64,000 nt of DNA from positions 62,001-126,000 of the forward strand of contig NZ_JARHTP010000026.1 in the NCBI RefSeq assembly GCF_029223485.1. The letters run 5' to 3'. Below the pieces are notes generated by a model. The model saw only the letters and a list, made by a program, of their open reading frames with translations, was not told where the DNA came from and did no database searches. The position numbers were made by a program, and so were the translations under genes. The DNA comes from Streptomyces coacervatus (GTDB lineage Bacteria; Actinomycetota; Actinomycetes; Streptomycetales; Streptomycetaceae). Below are positions 34,276-42,927 of this stretch, one piece after another (within the stretch, counting starts at the first letter, position 1; each line of letters starts with the position of its first letter).

Positions 34276-34343
34276 CATCTTGTATCGCCAACTTGACACA
34301 AGATGCGGTGTCCGCCATCTTGTACTCGACATTTGATACAAGG
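34276..34343. promoter_or_regulatory. Tandem palindromic operators before the membrane-GntR operon
   Basis: CATCTTGT ... ACAAGATG at 34276-34305 and CATCTTGTA ... TACAAGG at 34316-34343, their left arms 40 bp apart (about four helical turns). AT-rich palindromes with TTGTA/TACAA arms are typical targets of YtrA-type GntR repressors, and such a regulator is the second gene of the operon. Confidence 0.6.
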
Positions 34344-34364
34344 GCGCCACGACGGGGGACCACC

Positions 34365-35153
34365 ATGCTCGACACCGCCTTGCCCGGCCCGCACCGACGC
34401 GCTCGCCCCGCTTCGTTCGCCCGATGGGGCGGTCTCGTGCTCGGCACCGCGCTGGCCTGGGGGATCGCCCAGAGCGACCGCCTGGGGCTCGGAATCCTCC
34501 ACGCCATCCCGGTCTTCGGTATCTGCACCGTGGCGGGCGTCCTGGCCGCAGACGCCCTGATCCCCAAGCGACAGGGGCCAGTACGCCAGGCGGGCCTCAC
34601 TCCGCGCCGTATCCGCGACTTCCTCCCGATCCGCTTCGCCACACTTCTGGCCACCCAGGCCGCTGTGCTCATCACCCTGCTCACGGCCGCCGCGATCACC
34701 GCGTCCGCGGACGACATGGGCCGGGCGAGCCGCTCACTCAGCGCGGCCTGCGGCGGGCTGACCGAGTCACACGGCCCCTGGCCCGGCCTCTTCTACAGCG
34801 CCCCGATCTTTGGCGCCCTCGGGGTCGGCAGCACCGCCTGCGGCTACGCCCTGTACCGCATCACGAGGCGACCGGCCCCCGACGGGGACTCGGCGCTGCT
34901 CGCCGCCGACGAAGAACAGCGCCGAGACCGGGCGCTCGCGGTGACGGCCGCGTGGGGACTATTGGTTTCCGCTCCGCTCGCCGGCGCAGCGTTCTTCGCA
35001 TCAGGTGCACTGCGCTCGCTCTCCTGCCTCGGACCCGCGCCCCACGCCGTCGGCTGGGCCCTGCTGCCGGTCGCGGCGACGGCCGGCTGCACGGCCGCGT
35101 GGTCTGTGTTCGTCCTTGCCGCCCCGCTCTCCGTCCCCCGGAGGCAGCCATGA
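34365..35153 (+). CDS. Integral membrane protein
   Basis: 262 residues with about five or six membrane segments (for example GLVLGTALAWGIAQS, IPVFGICTVAGVLAADAL, LLATQAAVLITLLTAAAI and GWALLPVAATAGCTAAWSVF). No family recognised. It is paired through an ATGA overlap with a GntR regulator, an arrangement common in actinobacteria and often linked to envelope-stress or antibiotic-responsive membrane proteins. The ATG at 34365 is just downstream of the two operators. Confidence 0.75.
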   Translation: MLDTALPGPHRRARPASFARWGGLVLGTALAWGIAQSDRLGLGILHAIPVFGICTVAGVLAADALIPKRQGPVRQAGLTPRRIRDFLPIRFATLLATQAAVLITLLTAAAITASADDMGRASRSLSAACGGLTESHGPWPGLFYSAPIFGALGVGSTACGYALYRITRRPAPDGDSALLAADEEQRRDRALAVTAAWGLLVSAPLAGAAFFASGALRSLSCLGPAPHAVGWALLPVAATAGCTAAWSVFVLAAPLSVPRRQP

Positions 35154-35521
35154 CCCGCCCGACCGTACGTGTGGACACGACCAGCCCGGTCCCTCCGTAC
35201 GAGCAGATACGGGCCCAACTTGCCGCGCTCATCGGCGGCGGACACCTCCCGGAGGACGAACGGCTCCCCACCGTCCGCCAGCTCGCCGCCGACCTCGGCC
35301 TGGCCACCGGTACCGTGGCCCGCGCCTACAAGGAGCTGGAGGCCGCGGCCCTCATCCGCACCAAACGCGGAGCCGGCACCCGGGTCGCTGCCGTACCCAG
35401 GGCCGCTCATCCCGACACCGCTCGGCTCACCCAGCTCGCTCGCGAATACGTCGCTGCCGCCCGCGCGACCGGTGCCGACGAGACAGCCGTCCTCGCCGCA
35501 GTACGAGCCGCACTGGACTGA
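35150..35521 (+). CDS. GntR-family regulator, YtrA subfamily
   Basis: 123 residues. The N-terminal winged helix is complete (PYEQIRAQLAALIGGGHLPE, LPTVRQLAADLGLATGTVAR, AYKELEAAALIRTKRGAGT). The C-terminal part is only about 45 residues of helix, the short dimerisation tail of the YtrA subgroup, so no large ligand pocket is present. It overlaps the membrane-protein gene by 4 bases and probably represses the operon through the palindromes at 34276-34343. Confidence 0.9.
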   Translation: MTRPTVRVDTTSPVPPYEQIRAQLAALIGGGHLPEDERLPTVRQLAADLGLATGTVARAYKELEAAALIRTKRGAGTRVAAVPRAAHPDTARLTQLAREYVAAARATGADETAVLAAVRAALD

Positions 35522-36367
35522 ACCGACTCGCCCGAGAGGAACGGCCCGAAGACCGAGAAACCCCACTCCTCAGCGTCGCCGATGCGTCGACCGATGATTG
35601 AGCTCGGTCCAGCACGCACCAACACCCCGCGAGATTGGCCGTCCACTTGATCGGTCAGTCCGCGGATCCTGACCAGTCAGGCCACTTGAGGAAGGGCCAG
35701 GGCCGACAGTCGGGGTGAAGGCGCGGCAGAAACGTTCGGCTCGACAAACGGTTCCCCGGTTGCAGTTCTGGTTGCATTCACCCCCGTTCAGCACCGTCCA
35801 ACACCTGCCTTCAGCTCCACTCCGGCCTGGCTCCAGGTCTGCCCATGCGCCAGGACAACGACGCGGCACTCGGCAGCATCAACAGCGCTCTGCGTCACCT
35901 GCCCTCGCTGGGCACCGCGGCAGCCACAAGCTCCTGCACGAGCAGTGCCTCGGCAAGCGCGACATCAGCGTCGAAGGCCGGCTACGTGCCGGCCTCGACA
36001 CCGAGTACCGGTGCCCACTGGAAGAGCGGGAAGCCGAACCAGACAAAGGACACGCCGAACTCCCGAGAGACAAGCCGCGCCACGGCAGTACGGGCCGTGG
36101 AACTTGTCGCCGTGTTCACCGCAGCGCAGGAAGCAGCCAGACGTGTGCCCGTAGCAGGGGCCGCAGCCGGTTCCGGTGGACCGACCTAGCTTTGCCACCG
36201 CAGGCCGAACGCCACCTGTCGACTGCCGCTACTTATAGCCCGCATATTGTCGTGCCGCCAAACATAGTTCACTCGATGGGGCTGGATCCCAGCCGAAATC
36301 CCCGAAGTGCACCTGCCGCGCCTCATGATTTTTCATAGGCGCAATCTGGCGACGCGAGAGGAAAACC
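35522..36367. other. Remnant DNA without a convincing gene
   Basis: 846 bases. Several short frames exist on both strands but none has a start signal or family match. A segment near 35760 (GGTTGCAGTTCTGGTTGC) recurs near 37608, so this stretch includes an older duplicated element end. Confidence 0.5.
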
Positions 36368-37357
36368 ATGCGCGATGTCTTCACTCTCATCACGGAACAA
36401 GTTCTGCGTGACAGCGGCGGGGAGCCCATCTGTGCGCATGTCGGCGATGTTCAAGTGTGTGCAATCAAGAGCCACCCCACATATCAGGTGTTGCGCGATA
36501 AAGTTCGACTTGGCCGATCGAAATCCGTAGCTAGCTTGCGCCTCTGGGAGTCGGTCTGCACTCTTGCAAGAGAAAGCAACCATCAGGAGCGGGAGAAATG
36601 GTTGATGATCCTGTTGGATCTACTGACTCCATACTTCGGGGGATGGTCGAAAGAGTTGGCGCGAAAATGGCATTACGAGGTCTCTGACATCAGGTCTGCC
36701 ATGGTAGAGGGCACTCTGGAGGCATGGTTTTCCATGACAGGTGGCACGCCTTCCAAGAAACTCCTGGATACCATGATGACTCGCGCGTTCACCGGCGCTC
36801 GCGGCCTGGTGGAAGCCGGAAGTTCGGAAACGTGTGCGGCAAGTGCGGAGTATTTGATTGCCGATGCCGTGCAGAAGGAAGATTCTACGCTGCTCGCATC
36901 GTCAATCATTGACGTCGGCACGGTGCAGGATCCGGATGCCAACGAGAGAATTCGCGGCGAGCGCACAGGAGCCCTACTGCAACGAATGGGAGCCATGGAC
37001 CATGCCAAGATCCTCCATGATAAACTCCGCAGCGGTCGCCGTGATGAGGCAGATGCCCCCTGCATCACTCCCGCGCAGGTGGGGCGATCCTGGGTGGACG
37101 GGAAGAATCTTTACTATCGAATTTCCGACATCCTGCCGCAGTATATTGGCTTCAGCGAGGCGGCCAATACTATTGGCCTATCAGAATCCCAAGCATCAAG
37201 GATGGCCAGGAAAGGCTCCCTCCCCTTCAGAGTACTCTGGATTGGCAATAGCCGGGTCGTCTCGGTCAAGTCACTTATGCTCATCCTGGACATCCAGGAT
37301 TCCATCGTGCATCCCGACGATGTGGAGAACGGAGCTTCTCATGTCGGCGGAGAATAG
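36368..37357 (+). CDS. Hypothetical protein with sigma-like N-terminus and excisionase-type helix-turn-helix
   Basis: 329 residues; lower GC and looser codon use than the backbone. Residues about 75-120 (WLMILLDLLTPYFGGWSKEL ... DIRSAMVEGTLEAWF) resemble sigma-70 region 2 in pattern. Residues about 275-320 (GFSEAANTIGLSESQASRMA ... PFRVLWIGNSRVVSVKSL) look like an excisionase/MerR-type winged helix with an inserted loop. AGAGGAAAACC precedes the ATG. I do not recognise the family. It lies in the oldest remnant of the tRNA-Ser island and could be a regulator or replication/excision factor of that element. Confidence 0.6.
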   Translation: MRDVFTLITEQVLRDSGGEPICAHVGDVQVCAIKSHPTYQVLRDKVRLGRSKSVASLRLWESVCTLARESNHQEREKWLMILLDLLTPYFGGWSKELARKWHYEVSDIRSAMVEGTLEAWFSMTGGTPSKKLLDTMMTRAFTGARGLVEAGSSETCAASAEYLIADAVQKEDSTLLASSIIDVGTVQDPDANERIRGERTGALLQRMGAMDHAKILHDKLRSGRRDEADAPCITPAQVGRSWVDGKNLYYRISDILPQYIGFSEAANTIGLSESQASRMARKGSLPFRVLWIGNSRVVSVKSLMLILDIQDSIVHPDDVENGASHVGGE

Positions 37358-37719
37358 AAAATCGACGAATAATTTCATTGCTCGACGGACAAGCCAGGGC
37401 AGTGCCTGACACAGATCTTCTACTGCCGGGTCTCCGCGTCGGGCACGGCCCGGGGCGAGGCGCAGCGCGGCGCGGCGCGCCGCGGCTGCGCATGCTCCGG
37501 GATCTGTCTTCGTGCGGCACCCGCGGATCATGGAACTGCACCATCCTTGAACCGGGCAAGCCCTCCAGTGGTACGGGCCGACATACGGCAAGTAGGTCAG
37601 CAGTGGTTGCAGTTCTGGTTGCGTTCCCCGGCTTACGACATCATTCAGAAGCTCCACCTGAGTCGGCTGCGCCGCAGGTCAGAACGCTCCCGCACATCCC
37701 CGTACCCCCAGACGAACCT

Positions 37720-37781
37720 TTGGAAAGCGCCGGGCACGATGTCGAAGGGCCCCACCGTTTGCGGTGGGGCCCTTCGGCGTG
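37720..37781 (+). repeat. Decayed att copy 5 with tRNA-Ser terminator copy 2
   Basis: TTGGAAAGCG at 37720-37729 is joined directly to a 52-base block (37730-37781) that matches 32427-32478 except for one C to T. The block contains the hairpin GAAGGGCCCCACC/GGTGGGGCCCTTC at 37744-37775. The tRNA part between anticodon arm and terminator is deleted. This marks the outer boundary of the island. Confidence 0.85.
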
Positions 37782-37785
37782 CGGT

Positions 37786-38412
37786 TCAGTTCAAGTGGTG
37801 GGTGTCGTTGAGGGTCTGCACCGTGGCTGTGCCGTTCTCGGCGTACGTCACCGTCGACAGGGAGGCCGCTGCGAGTTCCATGTGGAACAAGCTGTGTGGT
37901 GGGGCTTGGAGAGCTAGGCGGATCAGGGTTCTGAGTGGTCCGACGTGGGAGACGACCAGAACCGTGGCGCCGGGGTACTGGGCGAGGAGGCCGTCTCGTA
38001 CGGCGGCGGCCCGGCGGGTGACCTGTTGCATGGCCTCGCCCGCGCCCGACGGGGGACTCTCGGGCGAGGCGAACCATGCGTCCAGGTCGTCCGGGTAGCG
38101 TTCGCGGACTTCGGTGAAGGTCAGGCCTTCCCAGGCGCCGAAGTCCGCTTCCCGCAGGTCCCGGTCGACCCGGACGCCCAGACCGAGGCGCGCGGCCGCG
38201 GAATGGGCGGTCTCCTGGCAGCGCCGCATCGGTGACGTGACGATCGCCGCGATGTCGCCGCGGTCGGCGAGGGCGTGTGCTGCCGCCTGGGCTTGGCGGC
38301 GTCCGGCCGGGGAGAGGCCCGGGTTGGATCCTCCGCTGCCGGAGAGCCGCCGCTCCGGGGTGAGCAGGGTTTCGCCGTGCCGTAGGAGTACGAGCGTCGT
38401 TGCGTCACTCAC
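37786..38412 (-). CDS. Histidine phosphatase family protein
   Basis: 208 residues. RHGETLLTPERRLSGSG with catalytic His12, SPMRRCQETA, Glu in LREADFGAWEG and the second His in VVSHVGPLRT define a phosphoglycerate-mutase-fold phosphatase of the CobC/acid-phosphatase type. The GTG at 38412 overlaps the stop of the SRPBCC gene (GTGA), so it is the last gene of the 42.8-37.8 kb unit. In a biosynthetic setting such enzymes remove a phosphate from an intermediate; substrate unknown. The tRNA terminator copy 2 just downstream would end the transcript. Confidence 0.85.
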   Translation of the reverse strand: MSDATTLVLLRHGETLLTPERRLSGSGGSNPGLSPAGRRQAQAAAHALADRGDIAAIVTSPMRRCQETAHSAAARLGLGVRVDRDLREADFGAWEGLTFTEVRERYPDDLDAWFASPESPPSGAGEAMQQVTRRAAAVRDGLLAQYPGATVLVVSHVGPLRTLIRLALQAPPHSLFHMELAAASLSTVTYAENGTATVQTLNDTHHLN

Positions 38413-38891
38413 TCCGCGGTCTGCGCGAAGTGGTCCCGTACGGCGTCGGTCTGCTTCTCCATGACGTCGATGATGGCCTCGACCACGTTCAGGTCGGCGT
38501 CCTCTGCGATCTCCAGGGTCCGCGACCAGTCGAAGAAGCTGCGGGCCGGGTCGTTGGTGATGGGGAGTACGCGGATGGTGGCCTCGTACTTGGCGACACC
38601 GCTGGTGGGGGCGATGGCCCGGTAGGACTGGGTCTTGTTGATCTCGTCGCGGGCGGCGATCTCCTGTTGGACGAGGCGGCCGTTGAGCGTGAGCCTGAAG
38701 TCGTAGCGGGCCGGGACGGTGTCGACCGAGCCGCCCTCCACCCAGCTGACGTCCCGGTGGATGTCCAGGTCGCCCGGGGACACTATGTCCAGGATCTGCA
38801 TGGCGTCGCGGACGGTCGTCCACACGGTGTCCGGGTCGGCGTCGAGGATGGTGGAGTGGTACATGGTGTGCTTGCGCTGGATCGTCGGCAC
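38409..38891 (-). CDS. SRPBCC family protein
   Basis: 160 residues. MYHSTILDADPDTVWTTVRD at the N-terminus, GGSVDTVPARYDFRL in the middle and a long C-terminal helix (DVMEKQTDAVRDHFAQ) are those of the START/Bet v1-like fold, which forms a cavity for hydrophobic or aromatic ligands. Polyketide cyclases, aromatase-like enzymes and simple carrier proteins share it. The GTG at 38891 has AAGGAG 8 bases upstream. It lies 17 bases after the carbamoyltransferase gene and overlaps the phosphatase gene. Confidence 0.75.
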   Translation of the reverse strand: MPTIQRKHTMYHSTILDADPDTVWTTVRDAMQILDIVSPGDLDIHRDVSWVEGGSVDTVPARYDFRLTLNGRLVQQEIAARDEINKTQSYRAIAPTSGVAKYEATIRVLPITNDPARSFFDWSRTLEIAEDADLNVVEAIIDVMEKQTDAVRDHFAQTAE

Positions 38892-38908
38892 GGCAGGTGC
38901 TCCTTCTT

Positions 38909-40720
38909 CTAGTCGGTGACGCGATCGGTCTTGGCGATGACGTGGTTGCCGAGGATCAGGTAGTCGATCTCGGTGCTCATGAAGCAGTTCAGGGCGTCGG
39001 TGGGCGTGCAGACGATGGGTTCGCCGGCGACGTTGAACGAGGTGTTGATCAGGCACGGGGTGTCGGTGAGTTCGGTGAACCTCCGCAGCAGCGCCGTGAG
39101 CCGTGGGGTTGCCTCGTCGGTCAGGGTCTGGATGCGGGAGGTGCCGTCCACGTGTACGGCGCCGGGGATGCGGTCCCTGTACTCGTCGCGGACCGGGAAG
39201 ACGAACGTCATGTAGGGCGAGCTGGTCTTGCGGCCCATGTCGAAGATCTTCGGTGCCTGCTCCTCGAGGACGAGGGGGGCGAACGGGCGGAAGGGTTCTC
39301 GGTGCTTGACCCGGGTGTTGATGATGTCCTTGATGTCGGTGAAGCCGGGGTTGGCGAGGATGCTGCGATGCCCCAGTGCGCGTGGCCCGTGCTCGATGCG
39401 GCCTTCGAACCAGCCGATGACGACCTTCTTCGTCAGCAGCTTCGCCACTTGCTCGATGAGCTCGTCGTCGTCCAGGCGTGAGACGACGACGCGGCCGGTG
39501 AAGGCCTGGAGGGCCTCCTCGATCGCGGCCTCGTCGTAGGCCGGGCCCAGATAGGGGGTGACGGGTTCGGAGGCGGCGGCGCGGATGTCCGCAGGGGCGG
39601 TGTCGGGGTGGTTGAGCCAGGCGTGGGCCGCGGCTCCGATGGTGATGCCGGTGTCGGAGGCGCCGAAGCTGACCTGCATGTCCTCGAAGCGGGAGCCTTC
39701 GAACAGCGGGGTGTTGTTCAGGCAGTTCAGGGCGACGCCGCCTTCGAACAGCAGCCGGTTCAGGTCCGTCCTCTTCTCCAGGTGGCCGACCTGGTGGGCG
39801 GTGGCGACGTTCAGCATCTGCTGCGCCGCCGCTGCGACACGGGACGTGTATTCGAGGGTGTCCTCGAAGGGTCCGAAGTACTCCTCGAACAGGGCGTCGT
39901 GGCTGTGCAGGTTGTCGGTCTGGAGGGGCTTGGTGAAGCTGTAGCGGCCGTCGCCGTGCAGCCGTAGAAGGTTGTCCAGGAACGGGTTCGGCGTCGGCGG
40001 GGTGGCGTATCCGGCCAGGCCCATCACCTTGTACTCGTCGTTGTTGGGGACGAAGCCGAGGAAGCGGGTGATGGACGAGAACAGGGTGCCCATGGAGTAG
40101 TGGGCGCCGGTGACGGTGTCTTCGAAGACCGTGATCCGGCCGTCGCGGATCTCGCCCGTCAGGGTCGAGAAGCGTTCGGCGCGGCCGTCGCTCACGAGGA
40201 AGGCCGCGTCCTTCATGCCGGCCAGGTAGTAGCCGGTCGTGGCGTGGGCCAGGTGGTGCGGAACGAAGCGGACCTTGGCCGGGTCGGGGCGGTGTCCGGT
40301 GCGGGCTTCGAAGTCCGCGAGGATCGCTTCGGGGCTGACGACCTGGTCGTACAGGTCGGACATGTCGGCCATGAGGCCGGTCTTCGTGTCCTGCGGTGCC
40401 GACGAGGCGCGGATGGCGTCCAGGGTCTCCTCCAGGACCTGGGCGGACCAGTTCCAGGGGAAGGCGAACAGGTCTACGTCGTCGTACGTGATCCCGGCTT
40501 CCTTCAGGCACCAGTCGATCGCGTTCACGGGGAAGTCGGTGGTCTTTTTCTCCCTGTTGAGGCGTTCTTCCTCCACCGCGGCGACCAGGCGGCCGTCGAT
40601 CAGCAGTGCGGCGGCGGCGTCGTGACCCAAGAGGTAATGCTTGTTGATGCCGGTCGCGCCGAGGCGTTCGGAGAAGAACTCCGACACCCGGCTGAAACCA
40701 TTACATCCAAGAACAATCAC
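38909..40720 (-). CDS. TobZ/NodU/CmcH-type carbamoyltransferase
   Basis: 603 residues, full length for the family. The N-terminal YgjD/Kae1-like domain has LGHDAAAALLIDGRLVAAVE with metal-binding His33, VPHHLAHATTGYY and later GGVALNCLNN. The C-terminal YrdC-like domain region shows WFEGRIEHGPRALGHRSILA, REPFRPFAP and INTSFNVAGEPIVCTPTDAL. These enzymes activate carbamoyl phosphate with ATP and transfer the carbamoyl group to a hydroxyl or amine of a natural product (tobramycin, cephamycin, Nod factor). GTG start with AGGAA upstream. The acceptor is presumably made by the neighbouring genes. Confidence 0.93.
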   Translation of the reverse strand: MIVLGCNGFSRVSEFFSERLGATGINKHYLLGHDAAAALLIDGRLVAAVEEERLNREKKTTDFPVNAIDWCLKEAGITYDDVDLFAFPWNWSAQVLEETLDAIRASSAPQDTKTGLMADMSDLYDQVVSPEAILADFEARTGHRPDPAKVRFVPHHLAHATTGYYLAGMKDAAFLVSDGRAERFSTLTGEIRDGRITVFEDTVTGAHYSMGTLFSSITRFLGFVPNNDEYKVMGLAGYATPPTPNPFLDNLLRLHGDGRYSFTKPLQTDNLHSHDALFEEYFGPFEDTLEYTSRVAAAAQQMLNVATAHQVGHLEKRTDLNRLLFEGGVALNCLNNTPLFEGSRFEDMQVSFGASDTGITIGAAAHAWLNHPDTAPADIRAAASEPVTPYLGPAYDEAAIEEALQAFTGRVVVSRLDDDELIEQVAKLLTKKVVIGWFEGRIEHGPRALGHRSILANPGFTDIKDIINTRVKHREPFRPFAPLVLEEQAPKIFDMGRKTSSPYMTFVFPVRDEYRDRIPGAVHVDGTSRIQTLTDEATPRLTALLRRFTELTDTPCLINTSFNVAGEPIVCTPTDALNCFMSTEIDYLILGNHVIAKTDRVTD

Positions 40721-40742
40721 GGCATTCCTAGCTGTTATGTGG

Positions 40743-41804
40743 CTACTTGGCGATCAGCAGGTCGCGGAGCTTCTCCCCGGCCGCGGGTGCCTGGCACAGG
40801 CCCGCGCCGGTGAATCCGGCCGCGTACAGGAAGCGGCGGGTGGGGTGTTCGCCGATGAAGGCGGTGTTGGTGGGGCTGGCGTCGAAATCACCGCTCCACG
40901 CGCGGTGCAGGCCGATGCCGTCCAGGGCGGGGAACAGGGTGCCGAGATGGCCGGCGATGCGGCCGAGCCAGGCTTCGCGTGTTTCGGCGTCCTTGGGTGC
41001 GCCCATGGCGAGGAGGATGCGGTCCTTCCATGAGCGGATCCGCAGGCCGGATGTGGCGTGCAGCGTCATGGGCAGCTCGCGGTGCGGGGCGGGCGGGATG
41101 TCCGTGAACAGCATCTCGATCGCGTGGGGTCTCATCGGCAGGTCGACCGACGCCATGGATGCCACCTCGCCGGACCAGGGCCCGGCCGTGCACACGATGC
41201 TGCCCGCCTTGATGCTGCCCTGCGGGGTGTGGACGGTGTTGTCGTCGTCGATCCGTGTGACGGGTGTGTGGGTGAACAGGCGGGCTCCGTGATTGCGGGC
41301 CGCGGCGGCGTAACCGCGGACGATGTCGAGGCCGTCCACGTGGTACGCCTCGGGCGACCAGGCGGCGGCCAGGACGGCGCGCTCGTTGATCAGCGGGTTG
41401 AGTCGGGCCGCTTCGCGGGCACTGATCAGGCCGACCTGGACGCCGGCGGCCTGCTGGGCCTGATGACCGGCTTCGAAATCGGCGATCTGCTGTTCGTCGG
41501 TGAACAGCGCCATGAACCCGAGCCGCTTCAGACCGAGGGGGGACCCGGTGTGGCGGGCGAAGTCGTGATAGGCGTTCAGGCTGCGCACGGCCATCTGCCC
41601 GGTGCCCGGGTTGCCGGGGAAGTAGGTGCGGACCATGCCCGCGGTGTGCGCGGACGCCCCGCCGCCGAGGCTTCCGCGTTCCAGCAGCACGGTGTTCACG
41701 CCGGCTTCGGCGAGGTGGTAGGCGGCTGAGGTGCCGATCACTCCCCCGCCGATGACGACGGCGTCGGCGCGGGCAGGCAGGGCGCTCAAGGTCATTCCGG
41801 GCAT
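40743..41804 (-). CDS. FAD-dependent amine/amino-acid oxidoreductase (DAO family)
   Basis: 353 residues. Dinucleotide-binding motif ADAVVIGGGVIGTSAAYHLA, then LLERGSLGGGASAHTAGMVR, where glycine or sarcosine oxidases bind FAD, and a closing FLYAAGFTGAGLCQAPAAGE. This is the D-amino acid oxidase/sarcosine oxidase/glycine oxidase fold, oxidising a C-N bond of a secondary or primary amine. The ATG at 41804 is 2 bases after the stop of the cucumopine-synthase-like gene, indicating tight coupling; its substrate could be that enzyme's product. Confidence 0.88.
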   Translation of the reverse strand: MPGMTLSALPARADAVVIGGGVIGTSAAYHLAEAGVNTVLLERGSLGGGASAHTAGMVRTYFPGNPGTGQMAVRSLNAYHDFARHTGSPLGLKRLGFMALFTDEQQIADFEAGHQAQQAAGVQVGLISAREAARLNPLINERAVLAAAWSPEAYHVDGLDIVRGYAAAARNHGARLFTHTPVTRIDDDNTVHTPQGSIKAGSIVCTAGPWSGEVASMASVDLPMRPHAIEMLFTDIPPAPHRELPMTLHATSGLRIRSWKDRILLAMGAPKDAETREAWLGRIAGHLGTLFPALDGIGLHRAWSGDFDASPTNTAFIGEHPTRRFLYAAGFTGAGLCQAPAAGEKLRDLLIAK

Positions 41805-41806
41805 GG

Positions 41807-42808
41807 CTACGCGCCGACCGTGGCGACCTGCTGGCGCAGGTGGTCTCCGGTCTCCCACGGGTACAGCTGGAGGTTCCAGCCGCCGAGGCAGTTGATGTAG
41901 AGGGCCATCTGGCTGGTGACGGCGTAGAAGTCGGCACGGTCGAGGCGGTCGAGGACATCGAGGAAGCGCTGGGTGAACGCCCACAGCTTCTCCAGGCCGC
42001 AGTAGCCCAGGAACTCGGCGGGGACGCCGACCAGCAGGCGGGTCATGTGGACGAGGGCGTCCATGGGCATGTCCTGGACGGCGGCGCGGACGAGTCCGCC
42101 GTAGGCCGCGTAACCCAGGGGCCGGGTCTCGCCGTTGACGAACAGCAGGGTGGGCAGGACGGTGCCGAAGTTGCCTGCCTGGGAGGGGATGATGCCCTGG
42201 TGGAGGTCGTCCAGCTCGGCCGGGGGCGTGAGCCAGATCTTCTCGGTCTCGGCGACGATGTCGGCGATCAGGTGGCTGGCGGCCGTGTTGGTGGCGTGGA
42301 GCATCGGGATGCGGTGGCCGCCCGGCTCGCCCGCGCGGCGGACTTCGGCGACGATCTGCTTCTTCGTGGAGTAGACGGCGTCCCAGATCGCGGCCCCGGC
42401 TTCCAGCAGGGCGGGCATGTCCGCCTCACGAATCCGGCCTACGGGGGTGGCGGGCATCGGCTCGGTCAGGGTGCCGTACTTGATGCCCAGGTGCTGCAGT
42501 CCGGAGCAGAACACGGTGCCGTCGGGGGCCTCGCGCCGGTCGGGGATACGGGTGGCGTGGGGGGTGTGCAGCAGCGTGGGTATCGGCGCCACGTGGTAGA
42601 GGTGTTCGCCCGCGATGAGGGCGTGTCCCTGGAGGCTCCGGTAGGGCAAGGACTCCCACAGGGCGTCGGCGAGTGCCGGGTTGCGGTCGTCAAGGTCGGC
42701 GGTGACCGTGATGCCGAGGTCGGGCCAGGAGATCTCGATCTGACGGCCAGGCAGCTTCTCGGACAAGGCTTTCCCCGTTCGTTGGTTCGGCTTGTCCAAG
42801 GAGTTCAT
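41807..42808 (-). CDS. Cucumopine-synthase-like protein
   Basis: 333 residues if started at ATG 42808; an in-frame ATG at 42925 would add 39 residues of poor coding character. Residues about 20-130 (EISWPDLGITVTADLDDRNP, LPYRSLQGHALIAGEHLYHV, GLQHLGIKYG) look like the cyclophilin-type barrel of the DUF3830/cucumopine synthase group. The remaining 190 residues are helical (MTRLLVGVPAEFLGYCGLEK) and resemble the cucumopine synthase C-terminal bundle. Cucumopine synthase condenses histidine with 2-oxoglutarate. Assignment is from memory and by pattern only. It is first in its unit, after the terminator at 42928-42965. Confidence 0.5.
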   Translation of the reverse strand: MNSLDKPNQRTGKALSEKLPGRQIEISWPDLGITVTADLDDRNPALADALWESLPYRSLQGHALIAGEHLYHVAPIPTLLHTPHATRIPDRREAPDGTVFCSGLQHLGIKYGTLTEPMPATPVGRIREADMPALLEAGAAIWDAVYSTKKQIVAEVRRAGEPGGHRIPMLHATNTAASHLIADIVAETEKIWLTPPAELDDLHQGIIPSQAGNFGTVLPTLLFVNGETRPLGYAAYGGLVRAAVQDMPMDALVHMTRLLVGVPAEFLGYCGLEKLWAFTQRFLDVLDRLDRADFYAVTSQMALYINCLGGWNLQLYPWETGDHLRQQVATVGA

Positions 42809-42927
42809 CGCCAACTGGCTTGTTCCAGACAGACGTTGAACGTATGAAACTCCGAGCGGCCCAAGATCCACAGTTCGTATGTTTCTACGGAACCGCAGCT
42901 CAGGTCGGCTGGTGCCGAAAACCAACT

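Larger units (their letters stand above)
33962..34364. other. Spacer with remnant att and regulatory sites
   Basis: 403 bases without a gene. It holds the toxin-antitoxin promoter region (including ATGTAGCAGATGTACATG near 33970), the decayed tRNA/terminator fusion at 34086-34120 and the paired operators at 34276-34343. Confidence 0.5.

Noticed and set aside
35845..36198. Frames on both strands in the remnant region, including a Cys-rich minus-strand one
   Set aside because: Cysteines arise from GC-rich antisense codons; no start signal and no consistent codon bias in any one frame.
38409..40511. A 700-codon minus-strand frame spanning the SRPBCC and carbamoyltransferase genes
   Set aside because: Only its last 160 codons are the SRPBCC gene; the front part is an out-of-frame reading of the carbamoyltransferase gene, rich in Arg and Pro.
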